DNA from: Xiphydria camelus
Taxonomy: Eukaryota; Arthropoda; Insecta; Hymenoptera; Xiphydriidae
NCBI GenBank assembly: GCA_963678675.1
Contig: OY783200.1
Span: 13,642,890 to 13,706,889, forward strand
Direction: 5' to 3'
DNA length: 64,000 nucleotides
Shown here: positions 9,021 to 19,935 of the stretch, piece after piece
How positions within the stretch are numbered: the first letter of the stretch is position 1
Layout of the letters: each line of letters opens with the position of its first letter
Position numbers and translations under genes: made by a program
Notes under the pieces: model-generated
Seen by the model: the letters and a program-made list of their open reading frames with translations, nothing else
What the model was told of the DNA's origin: nothing
The model's database searches: none

Positions 9021-10790
9021 AGGCCGTGTCGCTGGGATCGGTTTTAGCTCATGGATATGTCGCCGTAGTTGAGTGACGAACTCAGCTTCTCCTGTTTTTT
9101 TACTCGGATTGAAAAATTCGCCGGGTAGCCGAATTGTTGAACCGTAGACCATTTCTGCTACCGATGCTCCGAGGTCGTCTTTGATTGCTGTACGAATCCC
9201 AAGAAGAATGATCGGCAAAACCTCCGTCCAGTGCTCCGTCTCGTGGCACTTAATAGCAGCTTTGACTTGGCGATGAAATCTTTCAACCATGCCATTCGCG
9301 GCTGGATGATATGCCGTTGTACGCAGACGATTGGTACCCGTCAGTCGCAAGAGCTCTTTAAAAAGATTGGACTCGAACTATCTCCCTTGGTCTGTAGCTA
9401 CCCTTAATGGTATCCCAAAATGCGCTATCCAAATGTCTATGAAAGCGCGTGCCACGGCCTCTGCTTCGATGTTTGGGAGTGGTACCGCTTCGGGCCAGCG
9501 TGTGAAACGATCTACGCAGGTCAAACAGTATCGAAATCCCCGTGACAGTGGTAGTGGACCTACGATATCGAGATGGACGTGTTCGAATCGTTGACTCGGT
9601 TGTCCAAACTCCTTTATCGGCGTTGTCACATGCCGCGTTATCTTCGCCCTTTGACATGATATGCATTGCCATGCCCAAGCTCTGCAATCGTTATTCACGG
9701 AGAGCCAAACGTAACGCTCGGTAATTAACTTCTGCGTGGCTCGGATCCCAGGATGTGAGAGTCCGGGCAGCGAGTTAAATACGTCTCGTCGTAAACTCGC
9801 GGGAACGTACGGTCGTGCTGAACCTGAACCTACTTCGCAGTAAATATTCGTGTTAGCATCAGGAATGTATATTTTGTGAAGCTTAAGGCTGCTCGCGTTT
9901 CCTTCGAGGAGTCCCTGTAATTCCGGATCGTTTTTCTGAGCCGACGCGATCTCTCGGCAGTCGACGGCTCTTGATACCGCTTCTACTCGTGAAAGAGCAT
10001 CCGCAGCAGTATTGTTGATTCCTGCGATGTGCCGAACGTCTGTAGAGAATTGGGCGATGAAATCCAAGTACAGAAATTGTTTGGGCGAACATTTCTCAGG
10101 TTTCTGCTGGAAAGCAAAAGTCAATGGCTTATGGTCCGTGAATATTGTGAATTGATGTCCTTCTAGGTGATGACGGAAGCGCTTGACAGCTGCATAGACT
10201 GCCAATAACTCGCGGTCGTAGGCACTGTAATTTCGTTGCGCCGTCGACAAAGCCTTCGTAAAGAAAGCTAAAGGTTGCCACGCCTCGTCCACATGCTGCT
10301 GCGATGTAGCGCCTATCGCGTAGTCTGAGGCGTCAACCGTTATTGAAAGCGCAGCCCCAGATCGAAGATGTGCGAGCATTGCGGCGTTCGCGAGTCCTCG
10401 CTTCGTCTCCTCGAAGGCAGCTTCCGTGTTCGGGCTCCAGATGATTTGAGAGTCGTCTTTAACCCTTTTTCCTTTGAGAAGGTCGTTGAGAGGTTGCTGC
10501 TGTTCGGCGGTCCTAGGTATGAAACGACGGTAGAAGTTTACCATACCAAGGAACCTGCGCAGTTTGCGAATCGTTTCTGGTTTCAGGAAGTTCGTGATGG
10601 CCTGCACTCGTTCCTCCAAGGGTCTCGTGCCGTGGCCGTCGACTTCGTATCCGAGAAACTTCACCTTTCGTGCGCCGAAAACGCACTTTGCAAAGTTAAT
10701 GACAAGGCCAAATTTCTTGAATCGCTCGAAGAGTATCCGCAGATGTTGATGATGTTCCTCCTCGTCTCTTGAGGCTACCAGGACATAATC
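9021..10790 (-). pseudogene. Gypsy pol: end of RT, RNase H, integrase
   Basis: Minus strand. After the inserted TIR element, RT resumes (VLVASRDEEEH near 10770) with its thumb and connection regions. RNase H follows, with DASDYAIGA (about 10330), the AYDRELLAVYAAVKRFRHHLEG helix (about 10200) and FTDHKPLTF (about 10130). Integrase then has an H-H-C-C zinc module (HPG near 9755, C..C near 9670) and a catalytic core with D (LDIVGP, about 9570), D (ATDQGR, about 9385) and E (GMVERFHRQ, about 9280). An in-frame TAG sits just after ATDQGR (9378-9380). The GPY/C-terminal portion is missing because coding is cut at about 9030 by the deletion into the LTR. Length up to the cut is typical for Gypsy pol. 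Confidence 0.9.
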
Positions 10791-10792
10791 TA

Positions 10793-12062
10793 CAGGGTGT
10801 CCGAAAAGTATGGAAATGGTTGAATATCTCGAAAAGCACGCTTCAGATCGGGAAACAAAAAAATACGTATCCGATATTTTTTTAAAAACTATCAAATGAT
10901 ACCAAGATTGATCCCACGCCCCAACCCCTGTGGGTGGGGCAGGGGGAAGCTTCAAAATCTTAAATAGGAACCCCCACTTTTGATTGCATATTCGCATTCT
11001 ACATTAAAAACTACATAACTTTTATTTGAAACATTTTTTTCGATTCGTGGCAGATGGCGCTATAATCGACGAAATTCAATTTTTTCGGTTTTTGCAATTG
11101 AGAGTCGATTTATTCGATTCTGCAATACAATTGCGATAGAAATTTACATTTTTTATTCTCATACTTGATATTTTTGTTAAAAATTTAATTTAGTTTTGCA
11201 AATTTGAAGTGCAGATGCGTTCTGTACCTGGAATTCCCCGTGACGCACTAAGTTCCGTTAGAGGAAATAAGCTAATTACTCAAGGATAATCCCTTTCGGA
11301 ATACATCGAGGTTCGAGGGTCCGGAAAGGCCCGGCAATTAGCGGTACCTGGTTACGTGTACTCAGGTTAACGGATATCATTAAAACGGACTACTAGTGAA
11401 AGAATAGCTACGATTCCCGGAATATACCGTCCGCTTTATTATCGCAATTAACCCTTCGTCGCGTTAATACTGATTGCTAGGAACTGATATTCATACCTGA
11501 ATCAAGCACCCCGATGGTGAGAGGCAAGGGGACTCACCTGAATCAAGCACCCCGAAGGGAACAGAAAACTATTACGTCCACGTCGTTGCTTCTAGGTTAC
11601 GCTAAAAGTAGTGTATTTGCCAGATTTCTAAACGTCTAACGGTGAAAGGTTTACTCTAAATTCAAATTTGCAAAACTAAATTAAATTTTTAACAAAAATA
11701 TCAAGTATGAGAATAAAAAATGTAAATTTCTATCGCAATTGTATTGCAGAATCGAATAAATCGACTCTCAATTGCAAAAACCGAAAAAATTGAATTTCGT
11801 CGATTATAGCGCCATCTGCCACGAATCGAAAAAAATGTTTCAAATAAAAGTTATGTAGTTTTAAATGTAGAATGCGAATATGCAATCAAAAGTGGGGGTT
11901 CCTATTTAAGATTTTGAAGCTTCCCCCTGCCCCACCCACAGGGGTTGGGGTGTGGGATCAATCTTGGTATCATTTGATAGTTTTTAAAAAAATATCGGAG
12001 ATCCCGTTCTGAAGCGTAGTTTTCGAGATATTCAACCGTTTCCATACTTTTCGGACACCCTG
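10793..12062. mobile_element. 1270-bp TIR element with ~410-bp arms, TA duplication, inside Gypsy RT
   Basis: CAGGGTGTCCGAAAAGTATG at 10793 is matched in reverse complement at 12062, and the pairing continues to 11208/11661 with only scattered mismatches. TA flanks both ends (10791-10792, 12063-12064). The arms contain no transposase. The central 450 bp (11209-11660) is foreign and matches, in reverse orientation, the sequence at about 14590-15060 upstream of the Jockey LINE. It therefore looks like a fold-back or Tc1-type MITE that captured or received a LINE-related segment. Confidence 0.85.
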
Positions 12063-12064
12063 TA

Positions 12065-12990
12065 TATAGGCGTAGCAAAAACAGCCCCGCAGAACGTGGT
12101 GGATAAATCGCTGAAACGTTTGCGCGGCGTTCCGAAGTCCAAAAGGCATTCTAGGGAACTCTAAAAGTCCGAACGGCGTGGTTATCGCCGTTTTCGTCAC
12201 GTCTTCCGTTGCTACGGGGATTTGATGGTACGCGCTGACCAGATCGATGGTGGAGAAAACCGTTCTTCCGTGAAGGGACTGCGCAAAATCTTCTATATGC
12301 GGAACTGGATACCGATCTGGTACGGTTTGCGCGTTTCGAGCGCGATAATCCCCACATGGTCTCCATTCGCCTGTCTTTTTCGCGACAAGATGTAGGGCGG
12401 ACGTCCATGGGCTGCTGGATGGCCGGATAATCCCCTGCTGGAGCATGATGTCAAACTCGGCTTTCGCTGACTGTAAACGATCCGGTGCTAGTCTTCGAGG
12501 CCTGCAGAATATAGGCGCTCCTGCCGTCGTCGTTATATGGTACGTTACGTCGTGTTTGATGGCTTCACGTTCGATCCCTGCCGGTCGGGTTAGGTCGGGC
12601 TATTCGCTCAACAACCGATGATAACCCGAGCTGCCTGAGATCGTCCTTACTGTCACCGTTTCTTTTGTCACGGCTTCCCCGGGCACGGAAATGAACGTAG
12701 TCCGATCGATGAGGCGGCGGTCGCGCACGTCTACTAATAGTCCGTAAAACGCGAGGAAATCAACGCCGATTATCGGCCTATCCACATCCGCGACCACGAA
12801 TCTCCACTTAAAACTGCGTCGAAGTTGGAAGTTCAAATTGAGAGCGACAGTCCCATAAGTTGCGATTGGCGCTCCGTTCGCTGCGAAGAGCGTATAGTAA
12901 GTTTTACGCGGCCGATTTTTTACGAGTGAACGTGGAAAACGCACAAGTCTGCTCCCGTATCTACGAGAAAACATGTCTTGGACGTCGTGT
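12065..12990 (-). pseudogene. Gypsy pol: protease and N-terminal reverse transcriptase
   Basis: Minus strand. A retropepsin-like stretch (12974-12600) carries a YTLFAANG...IATYG strand and RPIIGVDFLAFYGLLVD near the C-terminus. RT starts at about 12446 with [13 protein letters not shown], then [21 protein letters not shown] and [15 protein letters not shown] (first catalytic Asp), then [13 protein letters not shown] and the strand leading to the YxDD box. The box is interrupted after its first residues by the TIR element. If one TA is removed, the second catalytic Asp codon reads TAT rather than GAT, so the box would be YIDY. Frame changes occur between protease and RT near 12600 and 12450. 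Confidence 0.85.
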
Positions 12991-13050
12991 CAGTGACGAA
13001 AATGCGACACAACTTGGGACCGTCGTTGATGGCCGCGATCAAGGACGGTT

Positions 13051-13935
13051 CTATGCGTTTCCCGACTTGAAACTACAGGGCGCGCGATATTTTTTTGCTT
13101 TGGCCCCGTAGCGTTGGTGGTACCAGCAGCTCGATTCGTCGGCGTCACTGCGGCTTCGGCTTCCGCTCCTGGCGCGGGAATGACTTCTGGTCCGCCGCCA
13201 GTTGTTTCTCTTCGAGATCGCCTGAATTTCCACGCGCAGCTGCTGCATCGCGGCTTGCAGCTCGGCTATCTCATTACTTGCCGACACTGCTGCAATCTGC
13301 CCCTTCGGTGGGCCGATCTCGTGCACTCGGTCTGTGATATCCGCCATGACGTTTACCGGTTGTTCCATCGAGGCAGCAAGGACGCGCGCTGCGTGGTGTT
13401 GGGCAGACGCTTCATCCACAGTGTGCGGAGGAATTCCTCGGGTACGTTCGTGCCCGCCATGCTCTTCAGATGTCATGAAAACTGCGACGGAATTCGATCG
13501 CCGAGTTCCTCGCCCTCTAAGAGTTTACGGACTCGGAGGCTACTGGAGTCTGATAGTCGCTTGATTAACTCCGTTTTAATCTTTTGGTACTTGCCCTCCA
13601 CCGGTGGATTGCACACGATGTCCTCGAAGTCCTGGATCTGACGACTGTCCAGGTGGGAGACGACGTACCCAAATTTGGTCGAATCCTGCGTGATGCCGGC
13701 GATAGCGAATTGTGCTTCTAACTGGTAGAACCACAGTTGAGCCTTTTCTGTCCAAAAGGGTGGCACGCGAACCGTCACACGATGGACTGCAGAGGTCAGC
13801 TCGTCGACGGGTCCGTTCCACGGCGGAACGTTCGTAGGCGGTTATTCCTAGATGTCGCCGGTCGCCGGTCGGTTGTTGCGAGGCACCTGGCCTGCTGAGG
13901 CCGGCGGCGTCACCTCTCTCGATGACCATTTTTAC
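13051..13935 (-). pseudogene. Gypsy gag
   Basis: Minus strand, starting just inside the primer site. Recognisable gag block at 13778-13473: PPFWTEKAQLWFYQLEAQF, GITQDSTKFGYVVSHLD and LRVRKLLEGEELGDRIPSQF, the usual capsid-like core of arthropod Gypsy elements of the CsRn1 type. Downstream (13476-13051) is a Gln/Ala-rich helix, an Arg/Ser-rich stretch, and CWYHQRYGAKAKKYRAPC, which corresponds to the single Cys/His motif preceding protease. Frames change near 13770 and 13475. Confidence 0.8.
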
Positions 13936-13938
13936 ACA

Positions 13939-13956
13939 ATCACGTCGGGGTCACCA
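13939..13956 (-). promoter_or_regulatory. Primer binding site (tRNA-Trp type)
   Basis: Two bases after the 5' LTR end, the minus strand reads TGGTGACCCCGACGTGAT. The TGG start is complementary to a tRNA CCA tail, and the sequence fits the tRNA-Trp primer known from CsRn1-group Gypsy elements. Confidence 0.75.
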
Positions 13957-13958
13957 GT

Positions 13959-14083
13959 TGTGGGTTGGATAATCAAACACCAAAAACTGTTTATTATACA
14001 ATACACAATCTGACTTCGTAGCCAGGAAACGAACTGCTGATGTTTCCTGCCGAGCGGCAGCGGCCATGTAGCATGTCGCTACA
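13959..14083 (-). repeat. 5' LTR of the Gypsy element (125 bp)
   Basis: TG...CA ends on the minus strand (TGTAGCGACATG at 14083, CCCACA at 13959), with an internal AATAAA-like signal (tataataaac). It is followed by the primer site and flanked outside by the GTAT duplication (14084-14087). Confidence 0.85.
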
Positions 14084-14553
14084 GTATCATCCAGAGTATT
14101 CATTTTCTCAGGAGTATCGACGTACCATAGAGCGCTCGTAAGGTGGGGGACTCTTTGGGGCGTCGGAACTGTATTTCTGTAGGAATAGGCATTGTTCGAT
14201 GGCGAAACGAGTTTTTGATTAAAAAATACGTCCACATGACTGAACATCGAGTAAAGGAAATTGTTGATAGGTGCAACTGTTTTGACATTCTCGCTTTTGG
14301 TCACATCAGCAACAGGATTAGAGACCTATATCTTGATGCGTACATTGAGCATAGTGTGTGTGAGGACCAGATACTCGTCACCGTGTCCCGGTACGGCGAA
14401 TTTAATGGGTTGGTCATCACTCAATGAAGATATGGGCTTGTATTATATCCATTGTGAGTTCCTGATCGTTGTTTGCGTCGGAGGAAGTGAAAAGAGATTC
14501 AGTTTAGACTGTATGCACTCATGCGAGTGTGCATGTAAGAAAGACGTTTTTTT
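14084..14553 (-). pseudogene. Polinton major capsid protein, N-terminal part (F54H12.2-like)
   Basis: Minus strand. The start region reads S-H-E-C near 14530, then SKLNLFSLPPTQTTI, the conserved N-terminal signature of insect F54H12.2-like proteins. Next come KPISSLSDD..IKFAVPG near 14420 and VAPINNFLYSMFSHVDVFFNQKLV near 14260, a jelly-roll strand block. Coding is then interrupted at 14083 by the Gypsy LTR, three residues into the conserved K-M-N-T-L-D-D motif region. Two stops (near 14454 and 14330) and a frameshift show independent decay. A T-rich stretch (14551-14563) precedes the gene, possibly the junction with the LINE insertion. Confidence 0.85.
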
Positions 14554-14563
14554 TTTTTTCAAT

Positions 14564-14732
14564 TTCAAGCTGTTCCGACAAACGTTGGTCGGAATTCAGA
14601 AGCATCGATATCGTTTCCTAGTAATTAGTATTGCCGCGAACACGGGTTAATTTCGATGATAAGGTGGGCGATATGTTCCGCGAATCATAACTATTATTCC
14701 ACTAATAGTCGGTACGGTATCCTTCGACCTAA
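14564..14732 (+). other. LINE-associated upstream sequence
   Basis: About 140 bp here, together with 14902-15060, match the reverse complement of 11209-11490, the core of the TIR element in Gypsy RT. The match continues across the MITE at 14733-14901. It is probably 5' untranslated sequence of the LINE family downstream or of a repeat it inserted next to. Confidence 0.5.
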
Positions 14733-14901
14733 GGGGCCATCCATATATTACGTAAGATGTTTGAGGGGGAGGAGGTGTGTGAATATTTCTTACACTACAG
14801 TGTAAATACATTTACACTGTATGTACAAGTATCTTACACGGGGGGGGGGGGGGGGGTCAAAAAGAGGCCAAAAACGTCTTACGTAATATATGGATGGCCC
14901 C
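14733..14901. mobile_element. 169-bp Harbinger-type MITE, TAA duplication with empty site
   Basis: TIR GGGGCCATCCATATATTACG (14733) and its reverse complement (14882-14901), with TAA on both sides (14730-14732, 14902-14904). The related sequence inside the element at 10793-12062 (near 11365) lacks the MITE and shows the uninterrupted site, apart from a one-base change. Contains a run of 17 G (about 14840-14856). Confidence 0.85.
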
Positions 14902-15545
14902 TAAGTACACGCAGCCAGGTACAGTTAATTACCGGGTCTTTCCGGTTCCTCGAACCTTGATGCATTCCGAAAAGGGATTATCCCTGAGTTATAACAGCTT
15001 ATTTTATCTAACGGAACTTAGTACGTCACGGGAAATTCCAAGTACAGAACGCACCTATACTTCTTCGAAACTTCCTCACCCCGTTCGGAACGCTAAGTGG
15101 TTGTACCTTCCTCGCCAGGGGAGCTAATCACCTTCCTAGCCAATCGGAGCGCATCCATCAACCCCCACTAGTTATAGCGTCACTCTCAATCAACCAATTA
15201 GAGCGTACCGCATCACCCACGCTATCTCCACTAGCTATTAGTTTCAATGTATATAAATCGCTACCGAATACATCTTCAACAGTTTTACCGGAGCTCTCGC
15301 GCCAGTCGGACGTTAAGAAACTGCAGTGTAGTGCAACGCAACATAAGGACGGTCGCATAGTTACCTCGACACTCAGCTCACCGGCGACCTTGTCGCCAAG
15401 GACCTAAATCATTGGAGCTCCCAGCGCCAGCCATATCCAGGTAGGAAAACGGTTGCACCGCCGGGTGGCAGCCGCCGCTCTCGCTAACAGGCCCTTCACA
15501 GGGCCGCCCGACGCTTTAACGGCGCATCTCCTTCCCTCCGTCGCA

Positions 15546-16994
15546 ATGAGCCTCAACCAGGAAGGTCTTCCTCAAGGAGGCCTCGTTAACGCTGCTCCCA
15601 CCGAGCAAGCTTCCCTCCAGAGAGGCTTCGCGCCTTCCCCCATCTCCGCCGAATCGATAAGCGAGTTAAACTTGCAAATCCTCCAGATCAATTCGGAACG
15701 TGCTCAAATCGCCATCTGTATAGCCCAGCTTGACGAGCTCCTGTCGAAACTCCTGGCCAGCAAAAACTCGGCCCAAGGTACTCCTCCACCCCCCACCAAC
15801 GCCAACGCCATCGCCATCGCCAATGCCAACGCCATCGATAACGCCAGCGCCAACTCCCAAATCCCCTCCTTGTCGCCTGCCGCTACTCAATCAGGTTCCT
15901 CTATGGAAACCGATGATAACCCCTGGCAAATCCAGACGCGCGAAAGTCGAATAAGCGGAGGAGAACTAGCCCTCCGGCAGCCAGTTCCTCGGACTCTGAC
16001 TCGGACTCTGTTTCGGAGCCAGTTGCCGAGGATAGTAGCACCTCACACCTCCCTCCCATCTGCCTCAAGCAGAAATCCAATTGGACCGAAGTTCAAAAAT
16101 CCCTGGCCGAGAAGGATATCCCCTTTCGCCGTGCTGTCAATACTTCTGACTCGGTCAAAGTATACCTCCATTCAGTAAACGATTTCCGTCTCTTGACTTC
16201 CAAACTGGATAGGGACAAAACCCAGTACACTACAAACCAAATCCCCCAGGATAAAGACCTGTGTGTGGTGCTCAGGGGCGTTTTGGAGTCCCTCTCCGAC
16301 GACGATATCCGCTCCGAACTTGAAATCAAGGGCCTGCCAATCAAGTCCGTTTATCGCATGAGGAAAGGCGATAAAGTATGGCCTCTAGTCTGCGTCTACC
16401 TTGACGCCAAATCCCCCTCCGCTAAAGCCATCTTCGATATTAAATCGCTTTCCGGTCTCAGTGTAAAAGTTGAACCGAAAAGGAAATCAAAGCTAATCCC
16501 GCAGTGCCGCCGCTGCTTGAAATTCCGGCACACGGCAAACTACTGTCGTGCCGCCTGGGTCTGCGCCTTCTGCGCAAAAGACCACGAGACTTCGACCTGT
16601 CGTTCTAAAGACAAGTCGAACAAATCCCCAACCTGCGCCAATTGCGGCGGCCCGCACCTTGCCTCCCACCGTGGTTGCCCTAGAGCTCCGCCAGTAACCG
16701 CGACCCCCACGCGTGCATCGCCCCCACGCCTAAGTCCTCCGCCCCGTCTACGCTCTCGCGCAGCCGCCCGGGTGGCAACTCCCCCTCGCCTCAATCCGCA
16801 TCCCCTTCTCCTCCACTCACCCGCTTGTTCGCACAGGTCGCTGGGGGCCCCTCCTCCCCTCTGCCCCGCTCCAACCCGCTCCACAATCCCCGGCCCCCGC
16901 CGTCCCGCTCCAAAACCAGACTCTTTTAGAGCTTTTTCGTGACTTCGCCACCAAATTCACCTGGGCACTCCAACAACCTAACGTCCAACTCCAA
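15546..16994 (+). pseudogene. Jockey-clade LINE ORF1 (gag-like, zinc knuckles)
   Basis: The likely start is ATG at 15546 (an earlier in-frame ATG is at 15453). A low-complexity region rich in Asn/Ala/Ile follows (NANAIAIANANAIDNA, about 15800), then a frameshift near 15945 into a Ser/Asp-rich stretch. From 16080 there is the PRE/C2HC-type domain (SNWTEVQKSLAEKD, LCVVLRGVLESLSDDDIRSEL, GLPIKSVYRMRK). Three CCHC-like knuckles follow: CRRCLKFRHTANYC (about 16503), CAFCAKDHETSTC (about 16562) and CANCGGPHLASHRGC (about 16634). A Pro-rich tail follows, with a second probable frameshift near 16900. ORF1 proteins of this kind bind the element's RNA. The layout is that of Jockey/R1-type elements. Confidence 0.8.
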
Positions 16995-18026
16995 TAAAGG
17001 TCACCTCACCATCCTTAACTGGAATGCCAACGGTATTCTAGCAGCCAATAAGCACAGAACTCTCCTCTTAACGCAGCTCCTCGACGATCCTCCATTGATG
17101 TGGCCTGTATTACGGAAACGCACCTACAACCTCTTCACAAGATCTTCATCCCCAATTTCTCCGTCTACAGACGTGACCGCCCTAACTCCAAGCATGGGGG
17201 AGTAGCCACAATCGTACGAAACTCCATCCGCCACAAGGCCATTAGTACCTCTACTCCCTCTCTGGAGACTTGCGGCAATGAGGTCATCCACAATAACAAT
17301 CCACTGAAAATTATAGCTTGTTACTCCCCCCCCCCCCCGGACGCTAACAACCTATCCGAAATACCGGCCCTTCTTGACCAAAATACTCCTACGATCCTGG
17401 CAGGGGACTTCAATGCCAAACATGACTCTTGGGGTTGCCGCGCTAAAAACTCGAAAGGCAAGACCTTATTCAATCTCCTCAGTGCGCATAATTTCTCCGT
17501 CGACGCACCTTCGGATTACACACACTTCCCAGGTTCTAAAAACCCCGATATTCTAGACATTTTCATTTCCAAGAACTTAACTTTAATCAAAGACCCTTGG
17601 ACTATCCCAGCACTAAATTCCGACCACAACCCAGTCCTTCTCGAAATCCCAGGTAACCTCGCCTCCGAAACCCTGACTAAGACAAAAATAAACTGGATGG
17701 CACTCCGCTTTCATCTCGATACCACGTCCTATAAATGCCCAATCATTCGGACCCCTCAGGACATTGACTCCGCCGTTGACTCGCTTACCCATGAAATCAA
17801 ATCCAAAATGGACCTAGCAAGCAGCCCTATTTCCCTCCGCGCGCTCGACACCCGTCTCCCACCGGAAATTAGAGCTCTTATAGCCAAAAAGAGAAGAATT
17901 CACGGGCACCTGCAACGCACAGGCAACCCCGCCCTCCGCCCCCATCTAAACTCTATAAAACGCGACCTTTTAGGGCCGCCCTCCAGTCTTTTCGAAACGA
18001 AAATTTCATTAAATATATATCCATAG
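16995..18026 (+). pseudogene. Jockey-clade LINE ORF2: AP endonuclease domain
   Basis: LTILNWNANGI (about 17007) is the first APE-type strand. After a one-base frameshift near 17090 come ACITETHL (catalytic Glu), GGVATIVRNSI, ILAGDFNAKHDSWGC (Asp/Asn, about 17395), DILDIFIS and LNSDHNPVLLEI (Asp-His, about 17620). All main catalytic positions are visible. A second frame break near 18010-18026 separates it from the RT part. The domain nicks target DNA to prime reverse transcription in this family. Confidence 0.85.
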
Positions 18027-19562
18027 CCGAGTCAAGCCTCAGAAGTTGCTGGAAAGTTATCAAGTCCCTCAGGAATAGACTGCCTTATTCCCCTCCTCTC
18101 CTAAAAGACGGTATCGCCTACGCGGTAGACAGCGACAAGGCAAATATCTTCGCAGAATCCCTCAAGGAACAATGTTCCCCATTTCCTATCCGCGACAAAT
18201 TCGCCTTTTTTCACACCATGGTAACAGAAGCCGTCCAAAATATCAGTCTCGATGACCTCTCCTTCCCTCACACCTCCCCTAGCGAAATCGCTATAACCAT
18301 TCAATCCTTAAAGAAAAACAAAGCTCCAGGATACGACTCAATCCCCAATGGGGTCCTCAAAATTCTCCCACACATCCTCATCGTCGCCATCTGCAACATC
18401 ATCAACGCTATGTGTGATGCGGTTAGAATACTTCCCCCCTGCTTGGAAGGCAGCTACAATTATCTGTCTCTCAAAACAGGGCAAGCCTCTCAACCAAGCC
18501 TCCAGCTACAGGCCAATTAGTCTGCTCCCCGCCCTAAGTAAAGTTGCGGAAAGTATTATACTAACCCGCCTGAACAGATTTTGCTCCGCTTCCAACATCC
18601 TCCCGGATTTCCAGCATGGCTTCCATCCTCGGCACGGTACTTGCCGTCAACTCCTCCGTGTAGCTGAACTCCTCGCGGACAACCTCAACAAGAGCCGCCA
18701 CACCTCTATGCTCCTGCTCGACGCCAAGCAAGCCTTCGACAGAGTCTGGCACGACGGTTTAATCTTCAAATTAAATGAGCTGCAGCTCCCTCACTATCTA
18801 ATCGGTCTGATTCGGTCCTTCCTCACAAACAGATCCTTCAGAGTTCGTTCGGGGAATAGCTTCTCCGCTGCGCATCCCATCACGGCGGGAGTTCCGCAAG
18901 GTTCTAAACTCTCGCCCGCTCTATTCAATCTTTTCTGTCACGACATCCCCACCCACGGTAAAATCATAACCGCACAATACGCGGATGACGTCGCACTGTT
19001 ATATTCCTCCAAAACCAAGAAGTTTTGCTCCTCAGTTGTCAATAGATTCTTACCCTCTCTCCTCGATTGGTATCATATGTGGGGCTTCTCCCTCAACGAA
19101 GCCAAGTCGGAGGCAATTTTCTTCTCTCGCCGCAATATCCCTCCAGATCCCCTTTCAGTTAACAATCATCTCATTCCCTGGAGTAACTCTGTCAAATATT
19201 TAGGGGTAATTTTTGACAGGAAATTAAACTGGGGTAAGCAGATCTCATCCGTGCGCGGCAAAGCCAACAGCGCTTACGTCTCTCTGAAACCATTTTTCAA
19301 TAATAGGAAAATATCTCAGGTCACCAAAGTCAGGGCCTTCAACGCGTTGATTAGGAGCATTTGCTCTTATGCCATTCCCGTCTGGGGCTCGGCCGACCCT
19401 AGGAAGCTAGCCAGACTCCAGGGTACCTACATGAGACTCCTCAGAGCAGGCAACCTTCGCAACTCCGTCAAGACCCACGACAACCCCTCTATCAAAGCGC
19501 TCAGCAATTACGCCAGCAGACCCATGGACAAAGTCCGCAGACCCTGCATACTTATTAATTAA
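18027..19562 (+). pseudogene. Jockey-clade LINE ORF2: reverse transcriptase domain
   Basis: Begins with AESSLRSCWKVIKSLRNR and I-Q-S-L-K-K-N-K-APGYDSI (about 18308-18345). After a frameshift near 18420 comes YRPISLLPALSKVAE. It continues with GFHPRHGTCRQLLRV (18619), LLLDAKQAFDRVWH (18711, first catalytic Asp), AGVPQGSKLSPALFNLF (18888) and AQYADDVALLY (18973, YADD box). GFSLNEAKSEAIFF and VKYLGVIFDRKLNW follow. The C-terminal part (SYAIPVWGSAD) is present and a stop occurs at 19560-19562. The element has a full complement of domains but at least three frameshifts over ORF1 and ORF2, so it is a fairly young but dead copy. Confidence 0.9.
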
Positions 19563-19659
19563 CGCCTAACTTTGCACTCGCGCCATCCGCGCCATCGGCC
19601 CCTGCTAGCTGCAGAGCCTTTTACTTTATCGTCTTACCCCCCCTTCTTCTTCTTCTACT

Positions 19660-19935
19660 TGGTTTATAACCCCCGAGGTTGGTAACCAAGGGGGAGGGGT
19701 TTAGTCGGTAGAAATCCGACACTACCCTACTAACATCTTGGGTGTCTTGTCGAAGATTCCCCTCCTCGCCCGTTCTTCAAAAAAAAAAAAACATCTTCAA
19801 GCTTGGTTTATAACCCCAGTGGTTGGTAACTACAAGGAGGGGTTTAGTCGATAGAAATCCGACACTACCCAACCATCTTGGGTGTCTTGTCGAAGATTCC
19901 CCTGCTCGCCCCTTCAAAAAAAACCTCTTCAATGT
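19660..19935 (+). repeat. Duplicated LINE 3' end, two A-rich tails
   Basis: A segment starting TTGGTTTATAACCCC and running through AATCCGACACTACCC and TTGTCGAAGATTCCCCT to an A-run occurs twice. The copies are 19659-19793 (ending in a 12-A run) and 19804-19925 (ending aaaaaaa). The second copy has small deletions. It looks like a 3' UTR tandem duplication or a second, severely truncated copy inserted in the first tail. Confidence 0.85.

Larger units (their letters stand above)
8960..14083 (-). mobile_element. Gypsy LTR retrotransposon (CsRn1/Kabuki-like), inserted in the Polinton capsid gene
   Basis: Minus-strand order is LTR (14083-13959, starting TGTAGCGACATG and ending CCCACA), primer site (13956-13939, TGGTGACCCCGACGTGAT), gag, protease, reverse transcriptase, RNase H, integrase and a 3' LTR remnant (9020-8960). 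The TGG-starting primer site matches the tRNA-Trp priming known for the CsRn1 group. A 4-bp duplication, GTAT on the plus strand, flanks both ends. The 3' LTR keeps only about its last 60 bp, and the integrase tail is lost, so a deletion fused integrase to the LTR end. A 1270-bp TIR element sits within the reverse transcriptase. Confidence 0.9.

Noticed and set aside
15666..15890. Gly/Val-rich minus-strand frame
   Set aside because: Antisense of the Asn/Ala repeat in LINE ORF1.
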